DNA from: Tuctoria greenei
Taxonomy: Eukaryota > Streptophyta > Magnoliopsida > Poales > Poaceae
Direction: 5' to 3'
Assembly: GCA_036927565.1 (NCBI GenBank)
Contig: JAYESD010000009.1
Coordinates: 156,324,929-156,388,928 of the forward strand
Length of the DNA: 64,000 nucleotides
Shown here: positions 43,786-56,600 of the stretch, piece by piece
How positions within the stretch are numbered: the stretch's first letter is position 1
Layout of the letters: each line of letters begins with the position of its first letter
Program-made: the position numbers and the translations under genes
Notes under the pieces: generated by a model
The model's database searches: none
The model's input: only the letters and a program-made list of their open reading frames with translations
Told to the model about the DNA's origin: nothing

Positions 43786-43885
43786 CTTTATGTGCGGCAC
43801 CAGAGATCGAACCTGGGTTGACACTTTCCCAACCATTAGTTTTACCACTGCGCTGTGAGCACCTTTGCGGTTTTCTCAAAAGGTT
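43786..43885 (-). mobile_element. tRNA-derived SINE-like segment
   Basis: On the minus strand an A-box-like CAGCGCAGTGG (43845-43855) and a B-box-like GGTTCGATCTC (43803-43813) are about 32 bases apart, the layout of a tRNA-type RNA polymerase III promoter. The rest does not fold as an ordinary tRNA in my reading, so a SINE head is more likely than a tRNA gene. Confidence 0.55.
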
Positions 43886-44266
43886 ACCCACCTAACACAA
43901 AGATATGAAAGATAGTACAAAGATATTCGCGAGTATTATCATCATACTGGACAAAATGATAGTCTTCTTGATCTCACCATTGATCAATAATCACGGATTC
44001 ATCTTACAGAAGTCTGGCATCCGAATCATGCATGTACCAAAAACACATGCACCTTTCAATTATAATCGAGTAACTTTGGTTTGAATCAGTGTTGAGCTTG
44101 TACAAAAGGTACAAGAACATGACCTGACTAGGTATTTCCTAAATCATGATCTGGTTAATATGCATTGTGCGTTTTTATTTCATGTACTAACACTTTTCTT
44201 TTCATTTATTTTTTGAGGGGGGGCACTAAATTTTCTTGCTGGCAAGAAATAATGCGATCACATCCG

Positions 44267-44606
44267 TTTACAGCTCAAGCTGTGACTGGACCACCGCGTA
44301 GCTTCCTTTACCTAGAATTACTCGTGTACTCCCACTGACAGAGTGGTCCCGCAAAGATCTGGGCCTTCTAATCAGTGAGTTAAAAATTACCGGCGCTGCG
44401 TAGCACACCCCATCGGCAGGTGGCGCCGCTAGGTTGACCACGGGGAGCCAGCCGGCCAGCGCCAGCCCACGGCCGCTCATTTCAAAACACTTCTTACCTT
44501 CTTCCGCGTCACCTCGCCCCTTCTCCTTCCCCATCAAAATCCTCCTGCAGAGAGACCAACTTTTGGGGGAGGGCGGGAAAGCGCGAACGCTAGGGTTTCG
44601 CGCACC
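44267..44606 (+). promoter_or_regulatory. E(z) gene promoter and 5' UTR region
   Basis: Sequence shifts from AT-rich to GC-rich here, as is usual for grass promoters and 5' UTRs. CT-rich patches lie at 44495-44550. The ATG at 44607 stands in a good plant context, CGCACCATGG. No TATA box was recognised. An upstream ATG at 44434 opens an overlapping frame, which may be in the transcript or upstream of it. Confidence 0.5.
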
Positions 44607-47600
44607 ATGGACGACGAGGAGGAGGAGGCGGCGGCGGCGGCGGCCGCGTCGGCCTCGGCCTTGGAGTCCGCGGGCTGGTCCAATCCCTCCGCCGGCGCCG
44701 TCCAGGTCTGTCCGACCCTCCGTCTTGCCGCCGTTCTGCCTGTCTCGCTGCGCGCTGGTTTTTGCGGGTTCCCGTGGGTCGTCGGGGCAATGCTGGTTGA
44801 AACCCGGGGTAGCTGCGGCGCCGATCGGTGGGTTTCGGCAGGTTTTCCGAGAGATCTGGCGTCGTTTGTACGGAACTTTTGGCTGCGGCGCCAGATTTTG
44901 AGGCAGTGCGCTGTGCTTGTTTGTTCTGTTGAGCCTGTTGCGTGTGAACGCACCCGCGGGGAGGTGGTCTGTGTGTGCGGCCGCGGTAGGTGGCGTTGTG
45001 CCAGTGTTTCTGAGGCGACTTGGTTTTACTTTCGGCGATTTCGGTGACTACATGCCGAACGATCAACTCAGTTGTTCTTATCTTGACTGTTTTTTTCTTT
45101 CTTTCTCTTTTTGATTGAAACGCGGGTTGCAATCATACTAGCTACATTATTTTAGCTTGAATGCTGGTTCTATCAAGTTCATCTAGTCTTTACTGTTATA
45201 TGTTTTTTTTTCTCCTGTGATGTTTTCATCGTATCCTGGTAGTGTGGTTTTGCAGGCTACATCCTAGATTTTGTTCGTATTTTTTGAATCTTAAACATTG
45301 CTTTTACTCTGAACTTACTGCATTGTGCACACAGACGGGAGTTTTGAGCTGCAACTGTTATGGAGGTACCAGAATCACAATATGGAAGGCTACAATATAA
45401 TAAAATCCTATACCATGTTCCTAAATAGTTATTGGTCCTGTTTTGTAAACTGACATCATATGCTAATACACTTCTGCAATGCCATTGTTTATCTAATTTT
45501 ACTTATGAAATTGAAGAATGGTACATGTTTTGTGTATCATAACAGTAATTATTATTGCAAATTTCTGTTGTATTAACACGTGCAATCTTGTTTTTCTAGT
45601 CATTCAATTGCTTATGTCTTTTTTATTGAAGGAATTATTGTTTATCTAATCCCTTTATGCCCTTTCCATCGAAGAAATAAAAAGATCATTCAATAGTTTG
45701 CTTATGTCAGAATACAGATCTAAATCGTGATTTTTGTATATGATTGCTTCATTTGAGCCCGACAATAGTTTGCCTATGTTGTAATGACATAGCCGGTCCC
45801 AAGCTTGGATAAAAGAGAAGGGGTCGTGGTAGGCTTGGCGAGCCAACAACTACACTTTGACATTCTCAATTTCTCATGGAAATGAAACCCAATAATTGGG
45901 TTCATATCTAGCCTACCCCAATGTGCTCGGGACAAAGGCTTTGTTGTTGTTGTTGTATTGCTTCATCTTACAATGCTGATTGTTATAGAAATTATGGGTT
46001 CATAAGATGATCTGAAATTCTGAATATGCATCACAGCTGGCTTTATCAATAATGAGCATACGTCATAATACTATCGTAGCTGACCAATGGTCTGATCTCA
46101 AAGCCTCGTTGAACTTACAATTTAGTACACGCCACAATTTTTCTCATCTGATGAACAAATCAATTATCAAAATAATAACTCAGGGAATCCATGCACACAT
46201 GTTTCTTTGGATGAATTATTTTATCTGTAGTGTATTTATTTTTGGGCATTTTTTCAAGGAACACCAGATACTTACACCACCGTTGTTCGTAAGTTAACAC
46301 TACAGATTACGCACAAAACCACTGGTAATGGGGATACGTGGCACAAAATCTCAACTTTTACAGCAGCTCCTTACCTGTAAGGCTGGGCCACTTGCAGGTG
46401 CTGATGTGGCTACCCCTAGATTGATGATGCAAAGAGCTGTGTCAGTGCCTTGCCTGCTACCTGACATGGCCATGAGCTCCTTTTGTGTGGATTTATGGCG
46501 TGAAGCTTCTGCTCGTACTAGGGCTCCAATACCTTTTGCGCCCCTAGGGGTTGAGCCTATGTTTGTATGGTTCAGTTACATTATACTGAAACAAGTAAAC
46601 ATTTAGTACAGCTTTACGGTATGATAGGAAGCAAACAAATCTTCAGTAAGACAGTAGGAGCATTCCATACAGGATGCTTACAAAATGAGTGCATACACCT
46701 TTGTATTACTTAGAAATGTATATGTTCCTGTAAAAGTTTATCGTTTTTGTGTGCCGAAAATCCTAAAATTTGTGGTTTAGTATCAATGGTCCAAGTGAGC
46801 AAGTACCTAGTGTTTGTTGACATTTTAACTTTAGTTTTGGCTAATCTAGTAAGCTTATGCCTCAGTTTACTTTTGTGCTAAAAGTTTGACTTTTTGTGCA
46901 CGTTTTCTTTAATTCAGAATGCTGGAGCTGTGAACATTAAGAGAAACTGGTTGTTGTGGCCTTGATCTTTGTGCCATTCAGTCATATAGCTACTATGTGT
47001 GTTTGTACTATGCCTGTTGTGATAAAGATATTGCTCATGCTTTTCTGTAGGTTGTCAGTACTAGAGCTGTGAGAGCTGAGGAAGAAAGTGGTATCTCCAG
47101 CTATGTTTTATCTGTTATTGACTCATTGAAGAAGAAAATCACAGCAGATCGTTTTATTTACATTGAGGTGCTTTGAAGTTACATATTTGTCCTTTCCAAA
47201 TATCAGTGCCAGATACTTCTGCTACTAATCTTCCTTTTGTTATGATCTGTTGCAGAATAGGTTAGCAGAAAACAAGATTAATCTTAGTACCTATACACAG
47301 GATGCTTACAATCAATCTAGAATCAGGCAAATTAACACATCAAATGGTTCTGATTTAGTTTCGAATTGGCTCACAAAAAGGCAAGATGATGCAATATGCA
47401 CCTCACATCTTGATGTTTGCCATGCTGACAAAGATGGTGGCAATTCTCAAGATGAAAGTTCTTTCTTCACATCAAATGGTATATTAGGTGGAAATCTTGG
47501 TGCGAAAAATGCAATTCGAACAATTAAACTTCCAGAAGTGGAAAAGCTTCCACCTTATACAACATGGATATTTTTGCACAGGTCAGTTGATACACTCAGG

Positions 47601-50600
47601 CTTTTCCCGACATCCCCAAACCAGTGCATATGTCAACTAGGAGCTAACAAAAAAGAAAATACGAATCATGTTGCATGTTAACTAACATCCCATTTTTCAA
47701 TCTTAGTTGTGGTTGGATTGTTCTAGTAACTTTTTGTAACTGTTAATATTTTTACTAGTTATTAAAACTGTTCTTTTGCTGATTGTACATTGGCTATAAT
47801 AAAATAAGCAAATTGATACATGTTTTTTTTTTTTTTTTCGCAACACTTTACAAGATTTACATTATTCATTTAGCTTACTATTTTGCTTAACTTGGGGAGA
47901 TCCGTGAATACATACGGATCTTTCCATGCCCCTCCCTGCACAAGATCTTGTAGTTATTTTGTTTCTAGTTTGTAGTACTGGGAAATGTAATGGTAGTTTA
48001 TTTATACTATTTTGTTTCCACGGAACGGCAAACTTGGCTTAGTGAGTGCCAGATACCCATCCTTGAGGTGTTGGGTTGTGTCATTGCACTGCGACCATCG
48101 ACATTTCCTCTATTTTCATGTTGTGTTGCCATTGATACACTGTTGCACCTGCTTGCTATTCCTCCAAGACTGCTGTTGCAGTTGAGGGAAAGCGCAGCAG
48201 CAATAACATTGTGGTTGCAAACATGCTTTAAATTGAAACATTTGTTGGCATAGATTCTAGCAGAATATTAAACGCAGAAACGATTGTACCCCCCCCCCCC
48301 CCCCCCCCCCCCCAAAAAAAAACGCTTCAGGCAAATGAATGAAAATATACACGCAGAAGATCACAAAATCCATTTTATTTTTTCCCGTGAGATTTCTTGA
48401 GAAATAAGCTTGTGTGGGTGGGTTTCATGCAGGAACCAGAGGATGAGCGAAGATCAATCTGTACTTGGTCGGCGGAGGATTTACTATGATGCAAGTTGCG
48501 GTGAAGCCTTAATTTGCAGTGATAGTGAAGATGAAGCTATTGAGGACGAAGAGGTGAAAAAGGAGTTCAAACATTCTGAAGATCGCATCATTCGGTAACG
48601 ACACCTTAGCCACTGTTTCTTTTGCAAACAACATATGTTCCCTTATGTTTAAATTACACATTAATTTTCTGTCGATGGATGTGATGATTTTGCAAACGTA
48701 GTGTATTGAAGAGATGCAAATACAGTTATGTTTCTATAAGATAAAGACTACATTGCTCTTTTGAAACCAATATATTAAGGCATACAATTATATAAACAAT
48801 TCAGACAAATTTGCTTATCAAATTCATGCATATCCTAAAAAAAGGACGTACCTAGTGCTGAAAGCTCCCACACATTGTTGGGTTTGGGCCTCTGGGAAGG
48901 AAATTTCTAGGGAGTCTCTGTTAGTAGCTGAATTCTTACTCTCATTGAAGAGAGGATGACAATAGGGAGTTGGAGTAATTTTTTCTTGTCTATTTCTCAT
49001 ACAAATGACATACCCTCCAAGGGGTTGGGGATGCATTATTTATAGGCTGCTATCCAGCCAAGATGTTGCTGTCCTAGCTGCTCTAAAAGCAGTCCAAGAT
49101 GCCATGCTAACTGCTGTCCTAGCTGCTCTAAAAGCAGATCGATGAGAGAGCCGTCGAGAAGCTCTTTTGTTGCATCCTCGAGAAATACAAGCAAATCGCT
49201 CGATCGATCGAGTCTCTGCTAGACCTCTTCACGATGTCGATCGAAGAGGCGATAGGTCGCCTCAAGGTTGTCGACAGCGACGAACCGCAACCTCTCTCGG
49301 GGCCTATCACCATTGGCGGGAAGCTTCATCTCACTCGCGAGCAGTGGGAGGCTGGCCAGGGTGATCGGAAGAAGGGGGAGCCCTCTTCCTCGATAGGCGG
49401 CCGCAAGCGCGGCAAGTCGTGCAAGGGGTGTGGAGGTGCCCAGGCCGGGGCGCAAGGACGTGCCCGTGGAGGCGCCCAGGGCGGTGCTGCCAGCAACCAC
49501 AAGCTGGCACGAGACGACACCTGCCACAACTTTGGCAAGCTTGGTCATTGGTCCAGGTAGTGTTGACAGCCACGACGTGGCCAGACCCACGTCGCGAAAG
49601 TGGAGGAGGAGGCCCACGTCGCACATGTGGAGGAGCCAACTTTGCTCATGGCACACGGAAGCATCAAGCCACCTCTAGTGGCATCGATCGCAGCGACTCT
49701 CTTTCATCTTGATGAGCCGAGAGCACACACTTTTCTCGGCGATGGCTCCAGCAACGACAAGACTGACAGGTGGTGCCTCGACACCGGCACCACCCATCAT
49801 ATGACTGGTCGATGGGAGTTCTTCGCTGAGCTTGATCCCAATGTCCGAGGCTCTGTCAAGTTAGGTGACGCCTCTGGCATGGAGATCTAAGTGTGTCGGC
49901 TCCGTCATCCTCACCGCCGAGTCCGGTGAGCACAAGCTGCTTGTCGGAGTCTACTACATCCCCGCCTTGAGAAACTCCATCATCAGCTTGGGACAACTGG
50001 ATGAGAGTGGTTCGCGCGTGGAGATCAAGGACGAATTTATGAGGATTTGGGATTGCCATTGTCGCCTTCTTGCCAAGGTAACTAGAGGCACCAATCGACT
50101 TTATGTCATTCACGTGCAGGTAGCACAACTGTCTGTCTTGCCACTCGTCGGGAGGACGAGGCATGACAGTGGCACGAGCGCTTTGGGCATCTTCACTTCG
50201 AGGCCCTAAAGCAGCTCAGTGCCAAGGACATGGTGGAGCAGCTTTGCGATGTCTGCGTGGTGACCATGTGGAGCAGCCTTGACCATGTGGAGCAGCTTTG
50301 CGATGCCATGCCTTGACCATGTGGAGCAGCTTTGCGATGTCTGCGTGGTGACGAAGCAGATGCGGCTTCCTTTTCCTCAGCAGTCGAGCTTTCGAGCCAA
50401 GGAGCGGCTCGAGCTCGTTCACGGGGACTTGTGTGGCCTAGTGACACCGGCTACACCAGGAGGATGATGCTACTTCCTGCCGCTTGTTGACGACCTCTCC
50501 CGCTGCATGTGGGTGGTGGTCCCTGGCAGCAAGGGAGAGGCTGCGAATGCCATCAGGCGCGCGCAGGCCACTGCGGAGGCGGAGTGCGGCAGCAAGCTGC

Positions 50601-53600
50601 GCGTGCTGCGCACTGACAATGGCGGCGGATTCACGACGGCTGGATTCGCGTCGTATTGCGCGGATGAGGGTGTTCAACGCTGTTACAGATATAATAGTAT
50701 ATTAGATGATGTATTGGAGACTTATTTGCATATTTGTAATCCCTTGTACATCTATTTATAGAGGCCTCCGACCTCCTCAATAATTGAAGATCCACTATTC
50801 ATAATATGGAATCAGAGCCAGGTTAGATTAATTAGATTCAGAAAATTTTCGGCGGCAGACGACCGCGTCCACATCCTCTTCCGCTCCGTGAAGATCCTCG
50901 GCTGGGGGTGCTCGGTCTCCCGATCTGGTCGCCCGCGAGCGCCTCGATTCGCCGAGTGTTGCTGCACCCTGCCCAGATTTGAGTTAGAGGTTTGGATTTG
51001 GCAGATCAGCTCTGCTAGATCGGTGGTTCGATTCGTGGCGATGGCCACCCCAGACGACGGCTCCGCAGCCGCTTGGCGCGGCGGCGGCGCGGGGCGGAAG
51101 TTCTGGCGCTCGGCGTTGTGGTCCGCCTCTAGGGCGGCCGCCAAGACACCACCAGATGCGACGGGGACCAATGAGTTGGAGAGGCACACGTCGCCCTCAG
51201 TCTGGAAGCTTGTTTTCCCGACGTGCGGGGTCCAGATATGGCCAGTGCTAATGCCATGCTGACATCAGCATGACGTCAGCATCATCAACACCACCGTTCG
51301 ATCAATCCCCCGAAGGATCAGTTGATTTCTTAGGGCAAAATAAAAAGAGAGAATAAAAAAATCTTGCTGCCCGCGCTGCTTTTATTTGCGCTCTCCTCGT
51401 CGCCTGTCGTTGCATATTGCGCGCACTTGCCGTTTTTGGTCATCTTTGTCATGATGACCTTTTCTTTGGCCAAAATTTCAGTTGTGCGGTGTGTAATGCT
51501 TTTCAATTGCATCAATTACTATGACTGGGTTCCTCGTATGCGTCAACATATGCGTGGTCTACGACTTTGAGAGTTGCTCATGGGTGATCTCTGGTTGGTG
51601 CTGACCTTCGTCGTCGTGATTCCCAACGTCTTTGAGAGTTTGACTAGTCCCATCGTCTTTGAAAGTTTGACAGGCTTCGTCTTCCTTGCGCTGCACCAAC
51701 CAGTTCAGTTGACTCCAGTTTTGCTGCTTCGTCTACTTCGACGTTTACTCGGTGGCGCCACCACTTGGGTCATATTTGTGGCTCTCAGCATGATTTTTAC
51801 CTCTTCAAACTCAATGTTCTTGATGCACCTTGAGTTTGAGGTGGGTGTTAGAGATATAATAGTAATATTATATTAGATGATGTATTAGAGACTTATTTAC
51901 ATATTTGTAATCCCTTGTACATTTATTTATAGAGGCCTCCGACCTCCTCAATAATTGAAGATCCAACATTCATAACAAGCGCCACTACTCCGCACCCTAC
52001 AACCTGCTGCAGAACGGCGTCGTTGAGCGTCACAACTAGACGGTTGTGGGGATGACTCGGGCCCTCCTCAAGGAGAGGGGAATGCTGGCTGTCTTCTGGA
52101 GAGAGGCGGTGGTGACAGCCGTCTACATCCTCAACCGTTCGCCCACCAAGGCTCTCCACGGCAGGACGCCGTACGAGGCTTGGTATGGGCGCAAGCCGGC
52201 GATCTCTCACCTACGGGTCTTCGGCTGCCTCGCATTCGCCAAGGAGCTTGGCCAGATCGGCAAGCTCGACGACAGGAGCACCCCTGGGGTGTTCATCGGC
52301 TACGCGGAAGGCTCGAAGGCCTACCACATTCTCGGCCCAGAGATACAGCGTGTGCGCACGACGCGCGACGTTGTGTTCAACGAAGGGCGAGTATGGGTAT
52401 GATACAAGGCGGTGAACGATGATTCGACCTCGACGAACGATGACTTTATCGTCGACTACGTCCACTTCAAGGGAGCTGGGGGAGTAGGTAGCTCTTCTCC
52501 ACCGAGCGTGTCTACCCTAGCCCCCGAGCGTCCAACTCCACCTCAGCCGGCGACCCCACGCACTCGAACATCGACGACCACCCCTCCGGGCACGTCCACT
52601 CCGTCGCCAGCTCGTGTCAAGCACGACTCGGTGAAGTTTGTTACTCCGCTCTCCCACGATGCAGAGCGCCTCGACGCGTGCTATGACGGCGAGCAGTTGT
52701 GGTATCGCAAGATGGAGAACATTCTCGGCGATCAGCCGGTGTCGGGACTGGCCCCTCACGATCTTGATGATCAAGATCCGGAGGCGCAGTTGCACCTTGC
52801 GTGCGACGACGACGAGCCTCAGTCTTTCGCGGAGGCCGAGAAACTCGCAATATGGCGTGCTGCGATGCAGTCAGAGATGGATGCGGTTGAGACGAACCAC
52901 ACTTGGCAGCTTGTTGACCTCCCTTGTGGTCACCGTGCGATCACCCTTAAGTGGGTGTTCAAGCTAAAGAGGGATGAAGCCGGCGCCATCATCAAGCACA
53001 AGGCTTGCTTGGTGGCACGCAGTTTCGTGCAGCAGGAGGGGATCGACTTCGACGATGCCTTTGCCCCCGTGGCACGGATGCAATCCGTGCAACTCCTTGC
53101 GCTGGCTGCCCAAGACGGCTGGCATGTCCAGCGTTTGGACGCCAAGTCGCTGTTTCTCAACGACGACTTGAAGGGGGTCTATGTACACCAGTCGCCGGGG
53201 TTTGTGCTCCCTTGCAAGGAGGGCGAGGTGTTGCGCCTGCGCAAGACCCTCTATGGCTTTCGGCAGGCACCACAGGTGTGGAATGCCAAGTTGGATTCCA
53301 CGCTCAAGAGGATGGGCTTCGGGCAATGCCCGCACGAGGCGGCCATCTACCGGCGGGGTAATGGAGGAAACACCCTACTGGTGGGTGTCTACGTCGACGA
53401 CTTGGTGATCACCGACACCAGGGATGCGGGAGTGGCAGCGTTCAAGGAAGAGATGAAAGCTACCTTCCAGATGAGTGACCTGGGATCCCCCTCCTTCTAC
53501 CTAGGGATTGAGGTGCACCAGGCCAACTCCGAGATCACATTTCGACAAACCGCCTACACCAAACACATTGTTGAGCTAGCTGGGCTTACGAACTGCAACC

Positions 53601-56600
53601 CATCCCCCACTCCGATGGAGGAGAGGCTGAAGCTGAGCCGCGACAGCACGGCGGAGGAGGTGGACGCTACAAAGTACCGACGTCTTGTGGGGAGCCTTCG
53701 CTACCTCGCCCACACACGGCCGGACTTGGCATTCTGCGTCGGCTACGTTAGCCGGTTCCTGCAGCGACCGATGACGGAGCACCAACAGGCTGTGAAGAGG
53801 ATCATTCGCTATGTTGCGGGGACTCTTGATCACGACCTCCACTACCCGAGGTGTCCTGGGGAGGCACCAGCAAGAGCACGCCAGCGACATCGACACCAGT
53901 AAGAGCACGAGCGGGATTCTCTTCTTCTTCGGCAAGTGTCTCATTAGCTGGCAGTCGGTCAAGCAACAGGTGGTGACCATATCCAGTTGCGAGACCGAGT
54001 ACATAGCGGCCTCCACTGCTTCGACTCAGGCGCTTTGGCTTGTTCGACTGCTTGGTGATCTCCTCGTCAGAGATACCGGAGCGGTGAAACTTAGGGTGGA
54101 CAACGTGTTCGCTCTGGCCTTGGCAAAGAACACCGTTTTTCATGAACGGAGCAAACACATCTGGGTGAGGTACCACTTCATCCAAAGTTGCTTGGAGGAA
54201 GGGAGCATCAAGGCCAGCTACATCAACACCAAGGATCAGCTTGCGGACCTGCTCACCAAGCTGCTTGGAAGGATCAAGTTCCTTGAACTTTGCTACAGGA
54301 TCGGGATGGTCCAACTCTCCCGCAAGATTGCGCACAAAACTTAGGGGGAGAATGCTGGAATAACTCTTGTGCACTTTAGCATCTTTGCATGTCTTTGTGG
54401 CCCCAATTAGGACAACATCTTGGACTGTTTTTAGAGCAGATAGGACATCAGTTAGCATGACATCTTGGACTATTTTTAGAGCAGCTAGGACAACAGTTAG
54501 CATGGCACCTTGCATGGCATCTTGGACTGCTTTTATAGCAGCTAGGACAGCAGCACCTTGGCTGGATAGCAGCCTATAAATAATGTATTCCCAACCCCTT
54601 GGATGGTATGGAATTGTGTGAGGAATAGACAAGAAAATTGCTCCAATTCTCTAGTGTCATTCTCTTCAATGAGAGTGAACATTTTGCTATTAACAGATCC
54701 GTCGCCGAGAAAAGTGTGTGCTTTTGACTCATCAAGATGAAATAGAGCTGCTGCGGTCGATGCCACTAGAGGTGGCTTGATGCTTCCGTGTGCCATGAGC
54801 AAAGCTGGCTCCTCCTCCACCTGTGCGACGTGGGCCTCCTCCTCCACTTGTGCGACGTGGGCCTGGCCACATCGTGGCTGTCGACACTCCCAGGCCCAAT
54901 GACTAAGCTTGCCACAGTTGTGGCAGGTGTCGTCTCGCGCTGGCTTGTGGTTGCCCGCGGCACCACCCTGAGCGCCTCCGCAGGGACTTCCTTGCGCCCC
55001 GGCCTGGGCACCTTCGCGTCCCTTGCGCGACTTGCCGCTCTTGCGGCCGCTTGTCGAGGAAGGGGGCTCCCCCTTCTTCGGTCACCCTGGCCAGCCTCCC
55101 ACTGCTCGCGAGTGAGATGAAGCTTCCCGCCAATGGTGATAGACCCCGAGAGAGGTTGTGGTTCGTCGCTGTTAATGACTTTGAGGTGACCTATCGCCTC
55201 TTTGATCAACATCGTAGAGAGGTCCAACAGAGACTCGATCGAACGAGTGATCTGCTTGTACTTCTCGGATATGCAACGAAAGAGCTTCTCGACAACTCTC
55301 TCCTCGTCGTAGGTGTCGTCGCCGAACTGCACCAACTTCTGCAACAAAGTGTTGAGACGGAGTGCAAAGTCTTCAACGTCCTTTCCTGGCTTAAAGGCCA
55401 GGTTCTCCCACTCCTTGCGAAGTGCCTGCACTGTGGTCTTGCAGGCGCGGTCGCTGCTGATGCGTGCCGCAACGATGGCGTCCCAGACCTCCTTAGCAGT
55501 TTGCTTCTTGGAAAGCGAGAACTGCATCTCGGGCGAGACTGTAGCAATGAGGGCATCCAACGTCCGTGGATCCTCGTAGTAGTCGACGTTGCCGTACCGA
55601 ACTGCTTCCCACATGTGTCGCACCTGGAGCCGCACCCTCATCATCGCGGGCCACTCGACGTAGTTGGTCTTGGTGAGGGTAGGCCACCCACCTCCGAGAC
55701 TGATGTCCCTGACAATGGCCTTAACCCCGTGGTGTCCATGGTACCTGTTCGTGAGTGAGAACCGCGCCACCTGTAGTGGCCGCGTCACCAGCCGGACCCC
55801 CCCCCCCCCCCGGTCACCGTCACGTCCGCACCGGTCTGGACTGCGGCTGTCGCGCCCATGGGGATGCGCGACTGCTCGATGCACCTCTTGTGCTCTGGTC
55901 GCTTCCCTCGCCAGCCTGAGCTCATTGTTGATGCCGCCGTCGATAGAGCCGTTGGAGCTACAGCCGCCGCTGCTTCCACTTCCGCCCTTGCTGTTGCCAG
56001 CTCCGCCGCCGCCAACCTTGTCGCCGTCGCCGTAGTCTCTGTTGCCGCTTGCTCGCGCTCCTCTACCGCGGGGACCTTCGTCTGCCACACGCTTGAGGCA
56101 ACTGAGCGTTGAGACTGTCCGTCGGACATGGCACACTAGTGGAGGGCTGCTGTGTGTGGAAGACAAGCTGCTGCTCGTCTGTGCATGAGAGGCTGAAGCT
56201 AGAACAGCCGGTGTTCCTGTTGCCGGTTGCGGACAGAGAGAAGCGCAAGAAGGAGATAAGCAGGAGATGTTTATGCTGCAGGATAGAACGGCTCTGATAC
56301 CAAGTGTTAGTAGCTGAATTCTTACTCATTGAAGAGAGGATAACACTAAGTGTTAGTAGCTGAATTCTTACTCTCATTGAAGAGAGGATAACACTAGAGA
56401 GTTGAGACAATTTTTTCTTGTCTAATTCTCATTGAAATGCCATATCCTCCAAGGGGTTGAGGATACATTATTTATAGGCTGCTATCCTGCTAAGATGTTG
56501 CTGTCCTAGCTGCTCTAAAAGCAGTCCAAGATGTCATGCAAGATGCCATGCTAACTATTGTCCTAGCTGCTCTAAAAGCAGTCCAAGATGCTATGCTAAC

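Larger units (their letters stand above)
42124..44266. other. AT-rich intergenic region
   Basis: No gene was found between the copia element and the E(z) promoter. The stretch contains a tandem duplication at about 43620-43785, a tRNA-derived SINE-like segment at about 43786-43885 and several short direct repeats of ACCATATGTCAAATAAT near 43326-43390. Other parts show nothing I can name. Confidence 0.6.

Noticed and set aside
43803..43855. True tRNA gene
   Set aside because: A and B boxes are present but I could not build acceptor and anticodon stems, so it is listed as SINE-like only.
44434..45132. ORFs around E(z) exon 1 in other frames
   Set aside because: They overlap the exon and 5' UTR, are low-complexity and lack conserved motifs; the 44607 start joins correctly to exon 2.
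46328..46606. 92-residue ORF in E(z) intron 1 as an additional exon
   Set aside because: The exon 1-exon 2 junction already keeps frame and matches the E(z) N-terminus; no conserved residues in this ORF.
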